A program made the position numbers and the translations under genes. This document shows, piece by piece, positions 7,907-16,395 of a stretch of 64,000 nt of DNA. Position 1 is the first letter of the stretch; every line of letters starts with the position of its first letter. The notes under the pieces are model-generated. The model was not told the DNA's origin. It was given only the letters and a program-made list of their open reading frames with translations, and did no database searches. This stretch comes from Bryobacteraceae bacterium (GTDB taxonomy: Bacteria; Acidobacteriota; Terriglobia; Bryobacterales; Bryobacteraceae): NCBI GenBank assembly GCA_026129905.1, contig JAHCHE010000029.1, forward strand, positions 1 to 64,000. The letters are read 5' to 3'.

Positions 7907-8650
7907 ATGCCGCAAGAAGTCATCCAGTACGCTCCGCCGCAGGCCTTGCTGGCCTCGCCCGAGGACGTGCTGGCAATCAAGGAAGCTTACGCCATCAATC
8001 TCGCCGGCGGCAGCATCTCGCAGTTCGATCTGCCGCGGATCAAGATCATGACCGGCGCCGCGCTTTGGCTTATCCCGTCGCTCGAGCGCGAGGAGACCGC
8101 TCCCCGCATCGAAGGCGTGATCGTCTTTGCCCGTGATGCCCGGGTCTACTTCAAGGACAAGGACGCCAAGCGCCCCGACTGCTCCTCGGCCGACGGCGTG
8201 ACCGGTGTCGGCTCGCCGGGCGGCGAGTGCGCCGCGTGCCCGCTGGCCGAGTTCGGCAGCGCGCAGGACGGCAGCGGCGGCCAGGCCTGCAAGCAGATCA
8301 AGCAGCTGTTCATGGTGCGCGGCGCGTCGATGTTTCCCGAGATCGTCTCGCTGCCGCCGACCAGCTTGAAGAACGCCCGGCAGTTTCTGCTGAAGCTGAC
8401 GACCTCGGGCATCCCGTACTACCGCGCGCTTATCGCCGTCGAGCTGGAGAAGGCCGAAAACGCGCAGAAGAAGCCGTACGGCAAGGCGGTGTTCAAGTTC
8501 CTGCGCCGGCTGACGCCGGAAGAGGTGGAGCGCGCCATGGAATACCACCAGATGTGCCAGGAATTCGCCGGGCGCGTGGCGACGGCGGCGGCGTTCGAGG
8601 CGGCCGCCGAGGCCGAGGCGGCGGACGCGGCTCCGCAGCAGGAGGCGTGA
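7907..8650 (+). CDS. phage-type protein with four-Cys motif
   Basis: 247 residues with conserved-looking blocks GGSISQFDLPRIKIM (residues 34-48) and SPGGECAACPLAEFGSAQ. Four cysteines (92, 108, 111, 128) in C-x15-C-x2-C-x16-C spacing could bind zinc. The C-terminus (about 210-247) is Ala/Glu-rich. A good AAAGGAG site precedes ATG 7907. It resembles uncharacterised proteins of phage replication blocks; single-strand DNA binding is a reasonable guess, not shown. The stop overlaps the next start (TGATG). Confidence 0.6.
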   Translation: MPQEVIQYAPPQALLASPEDVLAIKEAYAINLAGGSISQFDLPRIKIMTGAALWLIPSLEREETAPRIEGVIVFARDARVYFKDKDAKRPDCSSADGVTGVGSPGGECAACPLAEFGSAQDGSGGQACKQIKQLFMVRGASMFPEIVSLPPTSLKNARQFLLKLTTSGIPYYRALIAVELEKAENAQKKPYGKAVFKFLRRLTPEEVERAMEYHQMCQEFAGRVATAAAFEAAAEAEAADAAPQQEA

Positions 8651-8988
8651 TGTTTCAGGAAACCATCCTGCAGATTCAGAACGGAACCACGGCCGCCGAA
8701 CTGTCGGAAGCGCTGCGGAACGTCGTCGCCGCGGTGCGCGAAACCGGCAAGGCGGGCGCGCTGACGCTCACGCTCAAAGTCGTTCCGGCGAGCAAGGGCG
8801 CGGCCGACGTGTTGATGATCGAAGCCGCGGTGAAGGCGAAGCTGCCGGAGCGAGACCGCGGCCGGACGGTCTTCTACGCCACCGAAGACAACCGGCTGGT
8901 CCGCAACGATCCCAAGCAGCAGACGCTGCCACTCCGCGTGGTGGACATCGTAGGGGAACGAGGGGAGTTGAAAGAGGTGAATCGATGA
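8650..8988 (+). CDS. phage-type small hypothetical protein
   Basis: 112 residues, N-terminal helix (TAAELSEALRNVVAAVRETG) then a beta-rich core with KGAADVLMIEAAVKAKLPE and TVFYATEDNRLVRNDP. No family name is recalled. It overlaps the preceding stop by one base and its own stop overlaps the DUF2303 gene by 4, so translation is coupled to both neighbours. Confidence 0.6.
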   Translation: MFQETILQIQNGTTAAELSEALRNVVAAVRETGKAGALTLTLKVVPASKGAADVLMIEAAVKAKLPERDRGRTVFYATEDNRLVRNDPKQQTLPLRVVDIVGERGELKEVNR

Positions 8989-9815
8989 GAAAGGATCTTC
9001 CGGATTCGAACGAAAGCAACTGGGTTGAAGCGGCGCTCGCGGCCGGCGCGGCTCACGGCGAGCCCCGTCAGGCGGGGTCCGGACTCTACGCGGTGGTCCC
9101 GGACGGCTATCGGCTCAAGTCGCTCGAGGAGTTTCGCGAGCGGCCCGCCCGGGTGCGCCAGCAGATTCAGCTGAACGAAGCCGACAGCTTCATCGCGTAC
9201 GTGGAGTCGTTTCTCGATCGCGACGCCACGCGCATCTTTTTCGATCAGGAACGCGAGACCTTCGCGGCCATCCTGGACTACCACGCCGGCGGCCAGCCCG
9301 GCTGGTGCGAGCACCAGGCGCACTACGCCTGCCGGCGTTCGGAGGAGTTCAAAACCTGGCTCGGCTCGAACAAGACCGCGCGCAGCCAGGTCGAGTTCGC
9401 CCGGTTCCTGGAGGATAACCTGCCGGACATCGTGGAGCCGCCGGGCGCGGTGCTGCTCGAAATCGCGCTGACGCTCGAGGCGAAGAAGGAAGTGAACTTC
9501 TCCTCCGGCGTGCGCCTGGCGACCGGGCAGATCCAGTTCACCTACGACGAAATCGTTCGCGGCAACTCTTCGACCAGCACGCTCGAGGTGCCGGAGCAGT
9601 TTGTGCTCGGCATCCCGATCCATGAAGGCGGCCCGGCGTACCGCATCCCGGCGCGGCTGCGCTGGCGGCTCAAAGACGGGCAGGCGGCGTTCTGGTACGA
9701 GATCGTCCGGCCGCACCGCTTCATCCAGGACGCGCTCGACGAGATCCGCCGCCGCATCGAGGAGACGACCGGAATCGCCATCCTCGCCGGCGCGGCGCAG
9801 CCGGCCCGCGCCTGA
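8985..9815 (+). CDS. DUF2303 family protein (YfdQ-like)
   Basis: 276 residues. The pattern fits DUF2303, found in prophages (YfdQ of E. coli CPS-53): VPDGYRLKSLEEF, then RDATRIFFDQERETFAAILDYH, WCEHQAHYACRRSEEFKTWL, and a C-terminal PARLRWRLKDGQAAFWYEIVRPH. Function is unknown; genes of this family lie with phage recombination genes. Start ATG 8985 overlaps the previous stop by 4 bases. Confidence 0.8.
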   Translation: MRKDLPDSNESNWVEAALAAGAAHGEPRQAGSGLYAVVPDGYRLKSLEEFRERPARVRQQIQLNEADSFIAYVESFLDRDATRIFFDQERETFAAILDYHAGGQPGWCEHQAHYACRRSEEFKTWLGSNKTARSQVEFARFLEDNLPDIVEPPGAVLLEIALTLEAKKEVNFSSGVRLATGQIQFTYDEIVRGNSSTSTLEVPEQFVLGIPIHEGGPAYRIPARLRWRLKDGQAAFWYEIVRPHRFIQDALDEIRRRIEETTGIAILAGAAQPARA

Positions 9816-9852
9816 GAGGGCGAGGGCTCAAGTCACTCAGGGGCAGGACAAC

Positions 9853-10329
9853 GTGAAACAGACGCTCTACATGGAGACCACCGAGATTCCGGCGCAGAAG
9901 ACCGCCGCCGAGATCACCGACTTGCTCGTCCGGCACGGGGCAACGCAAATCGCTCTCGACTACCGGGACCAGAAAATCGTCGGGCTGCGGTTCTCGTACT
10001 CCGTCCATGGCGTCATCGTGCCGTTCGCCATGCCGGTGCGGCTCGAGCCGGTTTTCCAACTCCTCTGGAGCCGCCGGGACGAGCGCCGCCTGCCCTGGCG
10101 CGAGGAGGAGAAGGAGAAGCTGCGCCGCAAGGACCGCGCGCAAGCCGAACGGGTGGCCTGGCGGCAGCTTCTCCGGTGGATCCAGGCGCAGTTAGCGTTG
10201 ATCGACGCCGGGATGGTGGAAACGGCCGAGGTCTTCCTGCCGTACATCCACGGGCCGCGCGGCCGCACGATGTTCGAGGAGTTCAGGGAGACCGGGCTCA
10301 AGCTGCTGCCGGCGCCGGAGGAGCGATGA
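9853..10329 (+). CDS. phage-type hypothetical protein
   Basis: 158 residues from GTG 9853 (MKQTLYMETTEIPAQK), behind a GGGGCAGGA stretch; ATG 9871 is the alternative start. The N-terminal half has TDLLVRHGATQIALDYRDQKIVGLRFSY; the C-terminal half is helical (AERVAWRQLLRWIQAQLALIDAGMV) and ends with YIHGPRGRTMFEEF. No family recognised. The stop overlaps the VRR-NUC start (ATGA). Confidence 0.6.
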   Translation: MKQTLYMETTEIPAQKTAAEITDLLVRHGATQIALDYRDQKIVGLRFSYSVHGVIVPFAMPVRLEPVFQLLWSRRDERRLPWREEEKEKLRRKDRAQAERVAWRQLLRWIQAQLALIDAGMVETAEVFLPYIHGPRGRTMFEEFRETGLKLLPAPEER

Positions 10330-10766
10330 AACGGAACGTTGCTCTTGAAGCGCACATCGTCCAGGGCATCCTTCGGCATCTGCGGCAGCTTCCCGGCCTC
10401 ATCGTCCGCAAGCGGCACGGGTCGGTGATGGGCATCGCCGGCGATCCGGATCTGTATGGCTCCTTCAACGGGCGGCACTTCGAGCTCGAGGTGAAGCGCC
10501 CGGAACTCTCCTCCGAACTCACGGAATTGCAGCGCGCCCGGATGGAGCAGTGGCGGCGGGCAGGCGCGGTGGTCGGCGTCGCCAGGAGCGCGGAGGAAGC
10601 TCTATCCATTCTGCTGCCGCCCAAGCGGGGCGCAGGCCAGGTGGCGGTGGCGTTTGCGCGGGACCTGGTCGAGCGGGGAACGATCGACGAGGGCGCGCAG
10701 GACGCCGTCGCCAATGCGATCACCACCGCCATCATCGCCTACGGCAGCCAGGGAGGCCCGCGGTGA
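10326..10766 (+). CDS. VRR-NUC domain nuclease
   Basis: 146 residues. The PD-(D/E)xK nuclease core is visible: HGSVMGIAGDPDLYG (Asp40/Asp42) followed by HFELEVKRPE (Glu53, Glu55, Lys57) and a helix with QRARMEQWRRAGAVVGVA, typical of stand-alone phage VRR-NUC nucleases that cut branched DNA. An extra C-terminal tail of about 45 residues is not part of the domain. Coupled at both ends by 4-base overlaps. Confidence 0.85.
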   Translation: MKRNVALEAHIVQGILRHLRQLPGLIVRKRHGSVMGIAGDPDLYGSFNGRHFELEVKRPELSSELTELQRARMEQWRRAGAVVGVARSAEEALSILLPPKRGAGQVAVAFARDLVERGTIDEGAQDAVANAITTAIIAYGSQGGPR

Positions 10767-11107
10767 GCTACAGCCTCGCCGCTCTGCGCCGGCTGCGGGA
10801 GCAACAAGCCGCCGCGGCGGAAGCTCCGCCGGCGGAATGGGCTCCGCCGATCCCGCGCGACGCCGCGTGCGTCACGGCCGCTTGCGGCGAGACCCGAATC
10901 TGGCTCGTCCGCGACGGCGAGCGGTGGCTGATGTTCGCCGGCTCGCGCCGCCGCGGCACGCGGCGCCGGGACTTTGCGTCTCCGTTCCTGAGGCACGCCA
11001 TGCGAACGGCCGAGGCCTGGTACGGAGAAGCGGCTGACGGCTGGCGCGCGGAGGAAGGCTCCGCGCAAATCGCCAAGGAGATCGCCGATGCCGATCCGGG
11101 CCTGTGA
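10763..11107 (+). CDS. small hypothetical protein
   Basis: 114 residues from GTG 10763 (GTGA overlap with the nuclease stop). The N-terminal helix is Ala/Glu-rich (LRRLREQQAAAAEAPP); the centre has TRIWLVRDGERWLMFAGSRRRGTRRRDF, a short beta unit with an Arg cluster. No family recognised. The 3' end overlaps the HNH gene by 20 bases. Confidence 0.5.
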   Translation: MSYSLAALRRLREQQAAAAEAPPAEWAPPIPRDAACVTAACGETRIWLVRDGERWLMFAGSRRRGTRRRDFASPFLRHAMRTAEAWYGEAADGWRAEEGSAQIAKEIADADPGL

Positions 11108-11519
11108 CCGCGGCCGCTACCCGAAGGACTGGCGATCCATCCGGGCGCGCATCCTCGCTCGCGCGAAGGATCGCTGCGAGTTCTGCGGGATCGAGAACGG
11201 CGCCATCGGCCGGCGTCGCCGAAACGGCTCGTTTGAGCCTTGGGAGGACCAGAAGGTGAAGGGCGGGCGGCGTGACGGCGTACGGCCCACCCGTATCGTG
11301 CTGACGGTCGCTCACCTCGATCACACGCCGGAAAACTGCGACGAGGCCAATCTCCGCGCGCTCTGCCAGCGCTGCCACCTGCGGTATGACCGTGAGCAGC
11401 ATATGCGGAACGCGCGGGAAACCAGACTTCGCAAGCGCGACGCCGCGCGCCCCTTGCTGCAACTGATCGAAGCCGCGGGGCCCGCTCGCGACAAAAATGA
11501 TCGAGGGCTGGCCGCATGA
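11088..11519 (+). CDS. HNH endonuclease
   Basis: 143 residues. A ββα-metal nuclease with zinc ligands Cys30/Cys33 (CEFCG) and Cys93/Cys96 (CQRCH), catalytic His in VAHLDH (76-79), Asn88 and His97. The N-terminus (YPKDWRSIRARILARAKDRC) is typical of phage HNH proteins. These often nick or cut DNA near packaging or origin genes; here there is no terminase, so a role in replication or homing is more likely. It overlaps the primase start by 4 bases. Confidence 0.85.
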   Translation: MPIRACDRGRYPKDWRSIRARILARAKDRCEFCGIENGAIGRRRRNGSFEPWEDQKVKGGRRDGVRPTRIVLTVAHLDHTPENCDEANLRALCQRCHLRYDREQHMRNARETRLRKRDAARPLLQLIEAAGPARDKNDRGLAA

Positions 11520-13243
11520 CCGCGCGAGAGTTTCTGGAACTGCTGTGGTCCGGCAAGCCAGAAGCTCTCTACATCCTCATCTGGACGCTCCAGGACAAGC
11601 GGTCTTACTGGCTGCGTGACATCGGCCAGGCCGCGGCAATCGTCGAGGCTTGCCGCCAGATGGACATCTATGTGGGCGTTGGGTTGTCGCCCGACGACTT
11701 TGGGCCCCATCAGCGCTGTCCCGCGGAAAAGATCGCCGGTGTGGCCGGCCAGTGGGCCGACTTCGACATCCGAGGCGACGCGCACTCCCGGAAAGCTCTG
11801 CCGCGCACAATCGACGAGGCGCTCTCGATCATCCCCGCCGCGTTGCCGCCGACGATCGTGATCTCGACCGGCAACGGCGCGCACGCCTGGTGGCTGTACA
11901 AAGAGCCGAGCGTCTTTGAGACCGATGCTGATCGCCAGGAAGCCGCCGCGCTCGCCGCGCGCTTCCAGACCCTGCTCCGCTACAACGCCGCGCCGCGCGG
12001 CTGGGCATTCGATCGGCTGGCCGACCTGCCGCGCGTTTTGAGGATCCCCGGCACATCGAACTGCAAGGACCCGGCGAACCCGAAGCCGGTGGCACCGTAC
12101 TCGTTCACCGGCCGCCGTTACAATCCTTCCGACATCGAGGAGTACCTGGACGAACTCGGCATCCCGGACACTGAGGCGCAGCGGCGCGCCGCGCGCGAGT
12201 GGGCCGAGCATTTCGAGGACAAGCCGCTCGTCGTCAACACCGGCGCCCGCATTCCGGACGAAACGCTCGAGCGTTGGATGGAGGCGGATCTGCGCTTCCG
12301 CAACACCTGGCTGCGGCAGCGCCACGATCTCAGGGATCAGAGCCAGAGCGGCTACGACCTGGCGCTCGCCTGCTTCGGCGTCGACGCCGGGCTCACCGAG
12401 CAGCAAATCGTCGACCTGATCGTCCACCACCGGTCCGTCCACAACGAGCGCCAGCGCACGCGCGTCGATTACTTTCAACGCACGCTTGCCAAAGCAGCCA
12501 GGGGCCGCGAAGCCATCGACCCGATCGCGATCCTCTCCGGCGCGCCACAGCCGGCCGCAACGGCTAGCGCCGGCGAGATTAGCCCCCCGGCCAGCGCCGG
12601 AGCGGAACCCCAGCAGCCGGATCCCGAGATCGCGAAAGCCATCCTGTGCGAGCGCATCTCGCAGGTCCTGGGCGTCAGGGTTCTCCGGATTGTCAAAGTG
12701 ACGGGCAAGGAGCCGACGTACCAGATGGAACTCGAATCGGCGACGCTCGAGTTCTCCAATGTCGGCAAGCTCATCGACCAAAGCCACGTCCGAGTCGCTA
12801 TCGCGAGCGCCGCCAACCAGCTCATCCCGAAAATCAAGCCGAGAGCCTGGGAGCAGCTCGCGCAGACGATGCTCGACGCGCTCATCGAGACCGACGGCGG
12901 CGACGAGACGGATTTCAAGGGCTCGATCCGGATGTACATCAATCAGTACCTGACCGACGCCGGCTTTATCGAAACCATCGAAAACCAGCCGCCGAACTCG
13001 CTGCGGAGTCCGACGATCATCGGCGGCCGCATCGCAATCTGCTCGAGCGACCTCCAGCCGCACGTGAACAAGACGTTCTCCCAGGCGCTCTCGGTGAAGG
13101 CGATCGCCTCTATGCTCGCCGCGATCGGCGCCAGAAACATCCAGGTCAAGGGCAAAACGTTTAAGCCGCAGAGCAGATGGCTCCTGCCGGTGGAGGAGTT
13201 CCATCCGGCGGACTTTACGGTGCTCCAGGAGCAAAATGCATAG
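11516..13243 (+). CDS. phage/plasmid-type DNA primase (AEP/RepB-like)
   Basis: 575 residues. The N-terminal 250 residues look like an archaeo-eukaryotic-type primase: WADFDIRGD (Asp82, Asp84 metal pair), STGNGAHAWWLY (residues 117-128, His123) and LPRVLRIPGTSNCKDP. The middle (about 290-370) resembles a primase C-terminal helical domain (YDLALACFGVDAGLTEQQIV), then a low-complexity Pro/Ala linker and an unassigned C-terminal domain (about 400-575). It should prime DNA synthesis for the element. The stop overlaps the next frame by 8 bases. Confidence 0.75.
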   Translation: MTAREFLELLWSGKPEALYILIWTLQDKRSYWLRDIGQAAAIVEACRQMDIYVGVGLSPDDFGPHQRCPAEKIAGVAGQWADFDIRGDAHSRKALPRTIDEALSIIPAALPPTIVISTGNGAHAWWLYKEPSVFETDADRQEAAALAARFQTLLRYNAAPRGWAFDRLADLPRVLRIPGTSNCKDPANPKPVAPYSFTGRRYNPSDIEEYLDELGIPDTEAQRRAAREWAEHFEDKPLVVNTGARIPDETLERWMEADLRFRNTWLRQRHDLRDQSQSGYDLALACFGVDAGLTEQQIVDLIVHHRSVHNERQRTRVDYFQRTLAKAARGREAIDPIAILSGAPQPAATASAGEISPPASAGAEPQQPDPEIAKAILCERISQVLGVRVLRIVKVTGKEPTYQMELESATLEFSNVGKLIDQSHVRVAIASAANQLIPKIKPRAWEQLAQTMLDALIETDGGDETDFKGSIRMYINQYLTDAGFIETIENQPPNSLRSPTIIGGRIAICSSDLQPHVNKTFSQALSVKAIASMLAAIGARNIQVKGKTFKPQSRWLLPVEEFHPADFTVLQEQNA

Positions 13244-14962
13244 CAACACCGACGAGACAGACCGCATTCAGGAGATTGCGGAGCGGGAGGGGCGGGCCGA
13301 AGAAGCGCGGGAATTCCGCATCTTCGGCCCGCCTTGACGGAGACAGGAACAGGCAAAACAACAAACCTGTCGCGGCAGATCGGCCGCGCCGTGGACCGCT
13401 TCGGCCGGGAGTCCGTCCTGGTGACGAGCTTCTCGCGCGCCGCGGCGGCGGAACTGGCCGGCCGCGATCTTCCGATTGCGCCCGAGCGGATCGGCACCTT
13501 GCACGCGCACTGCTACCGCGCGCTTGGTGGTCCGCCGATCGCCGAGGCGAACGTCGACGAGTGGAACCGGCAGTATCCGCAACTGCGGATCACGCCCTCG
13601 CGGCGTCAGAATCGGCTCGACGGAGACGACGCGGGCGACGAAGACGGCCGCGCGAAGGCCGGCGACCTGTGGCTGCAGGATTTGAACCGCTTCCGCGGCC
13701 TGATGATTCCGCCCGCGGCCTGGCCGGCGAGTCTCCGCGACTTCGCCGAGCGGTGGATGGAGTATAAGGATGCGCTCGGGCTGCTCGACTTCACGGACTT
13801 GATCGAAACCTGCCACCGCGACGTGGCCGTCGCGCCCGGGCGGCCGGCGGTGATCTTCGTCGACGAGGCGCAGGATCTCAGCCGGCTGCAGTTGACGCTC
13901 ATTCGCAAGTGGGGCGGCCACTGCGACTACTTCATCGTCTGTGGCGACGAGGATCAAACCATCCATTCGTTCATTGGGGCGACGCCCGAGGCGATGCTCG
14001 AACCGGAGATTGCCGACGATCACAAGATCATCCTCAAACAGAGCTACCGCGTGCCGCGCGCGGTGCACGCCATGGCCGACAAGCTCATCCGGGAAGTCAC
14101 CAGGCGGCAGGAGAAGGCGTACTTGCCCAGGCCGGCCGACGGCGCGTGCGTCCGCGCCCCTTGGAGCGCCGCATACGCGCGGGCCGACTACTGGATTCTC
14201 AACAGGACCATGGAGCACCTCGAGAAGGGCCAGACGGTGATGTTCCTGACGACTTGCGCGTACATGCTGGAGCCGGTGATCGCGGTGCTGCGGAAGAATG
14301 CCATCCCGATCCACAATCCGTACCGGCGTTCAAACGGTTTCTGGAATCCGATCCGGCTCACAAGAAAGGGATCGACGGCGAACCGGATTCTGGCGCTCCT
14401 GTCGGCTCATCCGGATTTCGGTGAAGGAAAGCGCGGCTGGACCATGGGCGAGCTGGCTCTCTGGTCGGAGTGGCTCGAATCGAAAGGCATCCTGAGGCAC
14501 GGATCGAAGAAGAAGCTCCAGGCGGCCGGCAACGGCACGGAAGCCAGCCTGGAGGATCTGGACAGGATGTTCGAGCCGGGCGCGCTCGAATCGCTGCTCA
14601 GAGCATTCGAGGGCGACTATCGAAAACTGCTCAACTGGTGGCGCTGTCGCGTGACCGCCGAGGTGCACAGGCGCGTGCAGTATCCGTCTGAGATCGCGAT
14701 GACGCGCGGCCCGCGTTCGTTGTTGGAGCAGCCGAAAGTCATCGCCGGCACGATTCATTCGGTCAAGGGGGGAGAGGCGGACGTCGTGTTCCTGTTCCCG
14801 GACTTAAGCAACAGCGGGTGGACGGCGTACCGGCGGCACGGCGCCTCAAGGGACGCTGTCATACGAACGTTTTACGTCGGGATGACGCGGGCGCGGGAGA
14901 CGCTCTATTTGTGCGGGCCAGAGTCCGGCTCTGCCTGGGCGTGGGGACCCGTACCTTATTGA
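13236..14962 (+). pseudogene. UvrD/Rep-like SF1 helicase, frameshifted just before Walker A
   Basis: From 13334 the frame has ETGTGKTTNL (motif I), VTSFSRAAAAELAGRD, TLHAHCYRALG, VIFVDEAQDLSRLQ (motif II), VCGDEDQTIHSFIGA (motif III), QSYRVPRAVH (motif IV), IHSVKGGEADVVFLF (motif V) and YVGMTRARETLYL (motif VI). The expected beta strand before the P-loop (REFRIFGPP) lies upstream in a different frame, starting at ATG 13236 and stopping at TGA 13335-13337. A -1 shift at that point joins them. Read alone from TTG 13334, the protein would start at the P-loop, which is unlikely to fold. Either decayed, slipped, or a base error. Confidence 0.75.
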
Positions 14963-14982
14963 CACTTTTGGACTTGATAACC

Positions 14983-16314
14983 ATGGAGTTCGACGGTAAC
15001 CTTCACATGCTGGCCGGAGGCTTGCGAGTGAAGGCGCGGGTTCAACATCCGAAAGTGACGCAGCGGAAAGACCGCGGCGGCTGGCCATGGATCTTCCGCT
15101 ACTACGCCGACGAACTCCAGCCGGACGGCTCGACGAAGGTCCTGCGGCGCTATCACGAAATCGCTCCCAGCAAGGGCGACGGCGCGATCTCGAAGAAGCA
15201 GGCGGAAGTCGAGCGGGACAGGTTCCTCGCCAAGCTGAACGCGCCGACGGCCGAGGAGGCGGTCCAGCAGGTTGCGGTCACCGGCGTCGCGCTGTTTGGC
15301 GAGGTCGCCAAGATGTACAAAGAGGGCTACCTCGGGCGCGTGAACCAGATCGCCAAGCCCACGCGCGTCAAAGAGAAGTTCTACCTCGACGAGTACATCG
15401 TGCCGCGATGGGGCAAGCTGCGGCTGAGCCAGATCATGCCGAAGGCGGTTGAGGACTGGCTGCACACCACGTTCGATTCCTGGTGGACCATGCACGGCGT
15501 GCGCGCGATCATGAGCCGGATCTTCTACTACGCCGAGGGCCATGGATTGTGGGAGGAAGGGAAGCGTAGCCCGGCCAGCAAGGCGAAGATCGGGAAGAAG
15601 CGCTACAAGAACGAGCGCCGCATCCTGTCCTTCGACGAGACCGCCCGCGTGCTTGCCCGTCTCGATGAACCCAACAAACTCGTGATCGAAACCTGTATCG
15701 CCACCGGCGCGCGGATCTCGGAAGTGCTGGGCCTCAAGTGGAAGCACGTCAACTTCGACGCCGCGACCATCAAGATCGAGCAGCGCGTATGGCAACAGGA
15801 TGTCGGCCGCCCGAAGAGCGAGGACAGCCGCCGCATTCTGGGCATCGGCGACTTGGCCGCCCGTTTCCGTGAGAAGGCGGCGACGGACGGCGCAAAGCCG
15901 GAGGCGTGGGTCTTCCACCAGAAGCGATCACAGGAAAAGCCGTTATGGGACTCGGGCGTCCGCGACTCACTCCATCAGGCCGCCCAAGAGGAAGGCTACG
16001 ACTTTCCCGGCCTGGGCCCGCACTCCTTCCGCCGCGCCAACATCACCTGGCGGCAGGAAGTCGGCGGCAGCGCCATCGAGGCGTCAAAGATCGCGGGCCA
16101 CGCCGACCTGGAGATGACAGGCGAGTACACGTTCGTGGCACCGGAACGGCAGAACGAGCTAACGCGGCGCATCCAAGAGAAGCTCTCCAAGGCTAGAGAG
16201 GTGCTGCGACAACCTGTGGCAGAGACGTTGCCGCCCGAGTCGCAAAACCCTCCAGCATCCGAAGGCTCACAGAAGCTTTCTGACGTCCCGCCGGTGACCC
16301 TCGCAATCCAGTAG
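14983..16314 (+). CDS. tyrosine recombinase / integrase
   Basis: 443 residues from ATG 14983. The N-terminal arm-binding part includes GGWPWIFRYYADELQPDGS; the core-binding domain runs about 103-200. All catalytic residues are present: Arg244 (ATGARISEVLGL), Lys278 (GRPKSEDSRR), His347/Arg350 (PHSFRRAN), His373 (AGHADLEMTGEYT) and Tyr382. It should integrate and excise the module. A longer frame runs back into the helicase gene but has no better start. TTGACA at 14959-14964 may be a promoter element, though no well-spaced -10 follows. Confidence 0.9.
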   Translation: MEFDGNLHMLAGGLRVKARVQHPKVTQRKDRGGWPWIFRYYADELQPDGSTKVLRRYHEIAPSKGDGAISKKQAEVERDRFLAKLNAPTAEEAVQQVAVTGVALFGEVAKMYKEGYLGRVNQIAKPTRVKEKFYLDEYIVPRWGKLRLSQIMPKAVEDWLHTTFDSWWTMHGVRAIMSRIFYYAEGHGLWEEGKRSPASKAKIGKKRYKNERRILSFDETARVLARLDEPNKLVIETCIATGARISEVLGLKWKHVNFDAATIKIEQRVWQQDVGRPKSEDSRRILGIGDLAARFREKAATDGAKPEAWVFHQKRSQEKPLWDSGVRDSLHQAAQEEGYDFPGLGPHSFRRANITWRQEVGGSAIEASKIAGHADLEMTGEYTFVAPERQNELTRRIQEKLSKAREVLRQPVAETLPPESQNPPASEGSQKLSDVPPVTLAIQ

Positions 16315-16395
16315 CAGCTCGATTGTTCCTCTGCACGCCTGACAACGAGAACCTGCAATCCGTTATCATCATCGAGTGGGCAACCGCCAACTCCT

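Larger units (their letters stand above)
4778..16314 (+). mobile_element. phage-derived replication/integration module
   Basis: Fourteen co-directional genes, mostly overlapping by 4 bases or separated by less than 40, end with a tyrosine integrase. The content is phage early-region type: helicases, DUF2303, VRR-NUC and HNH nucleases, primase. No terminase, portal, capsid, tail or lysis gene is visible. The ends are not defined by a repeat I can see. It could be a prophage remnant, a satellite, or an integrative element that borrows another phage's particles. Confidence 0.6.

Noticed and set aside
11321-13267. A 648-codon minus-strand frame opposite the primase
   Set aside because: Low-information composition rich in Arg, Val and Asp; the plus strand carries the AEP primase motifs and coupled starts.
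13334-14962. UvrD-like helicase as an intact gene starting at TTG 13334
   Set aside because: The protein would begin inside motif I without the preceding beta strand, which is present upstream in another frame; a frameshifted gene from 13236 is the better reading.
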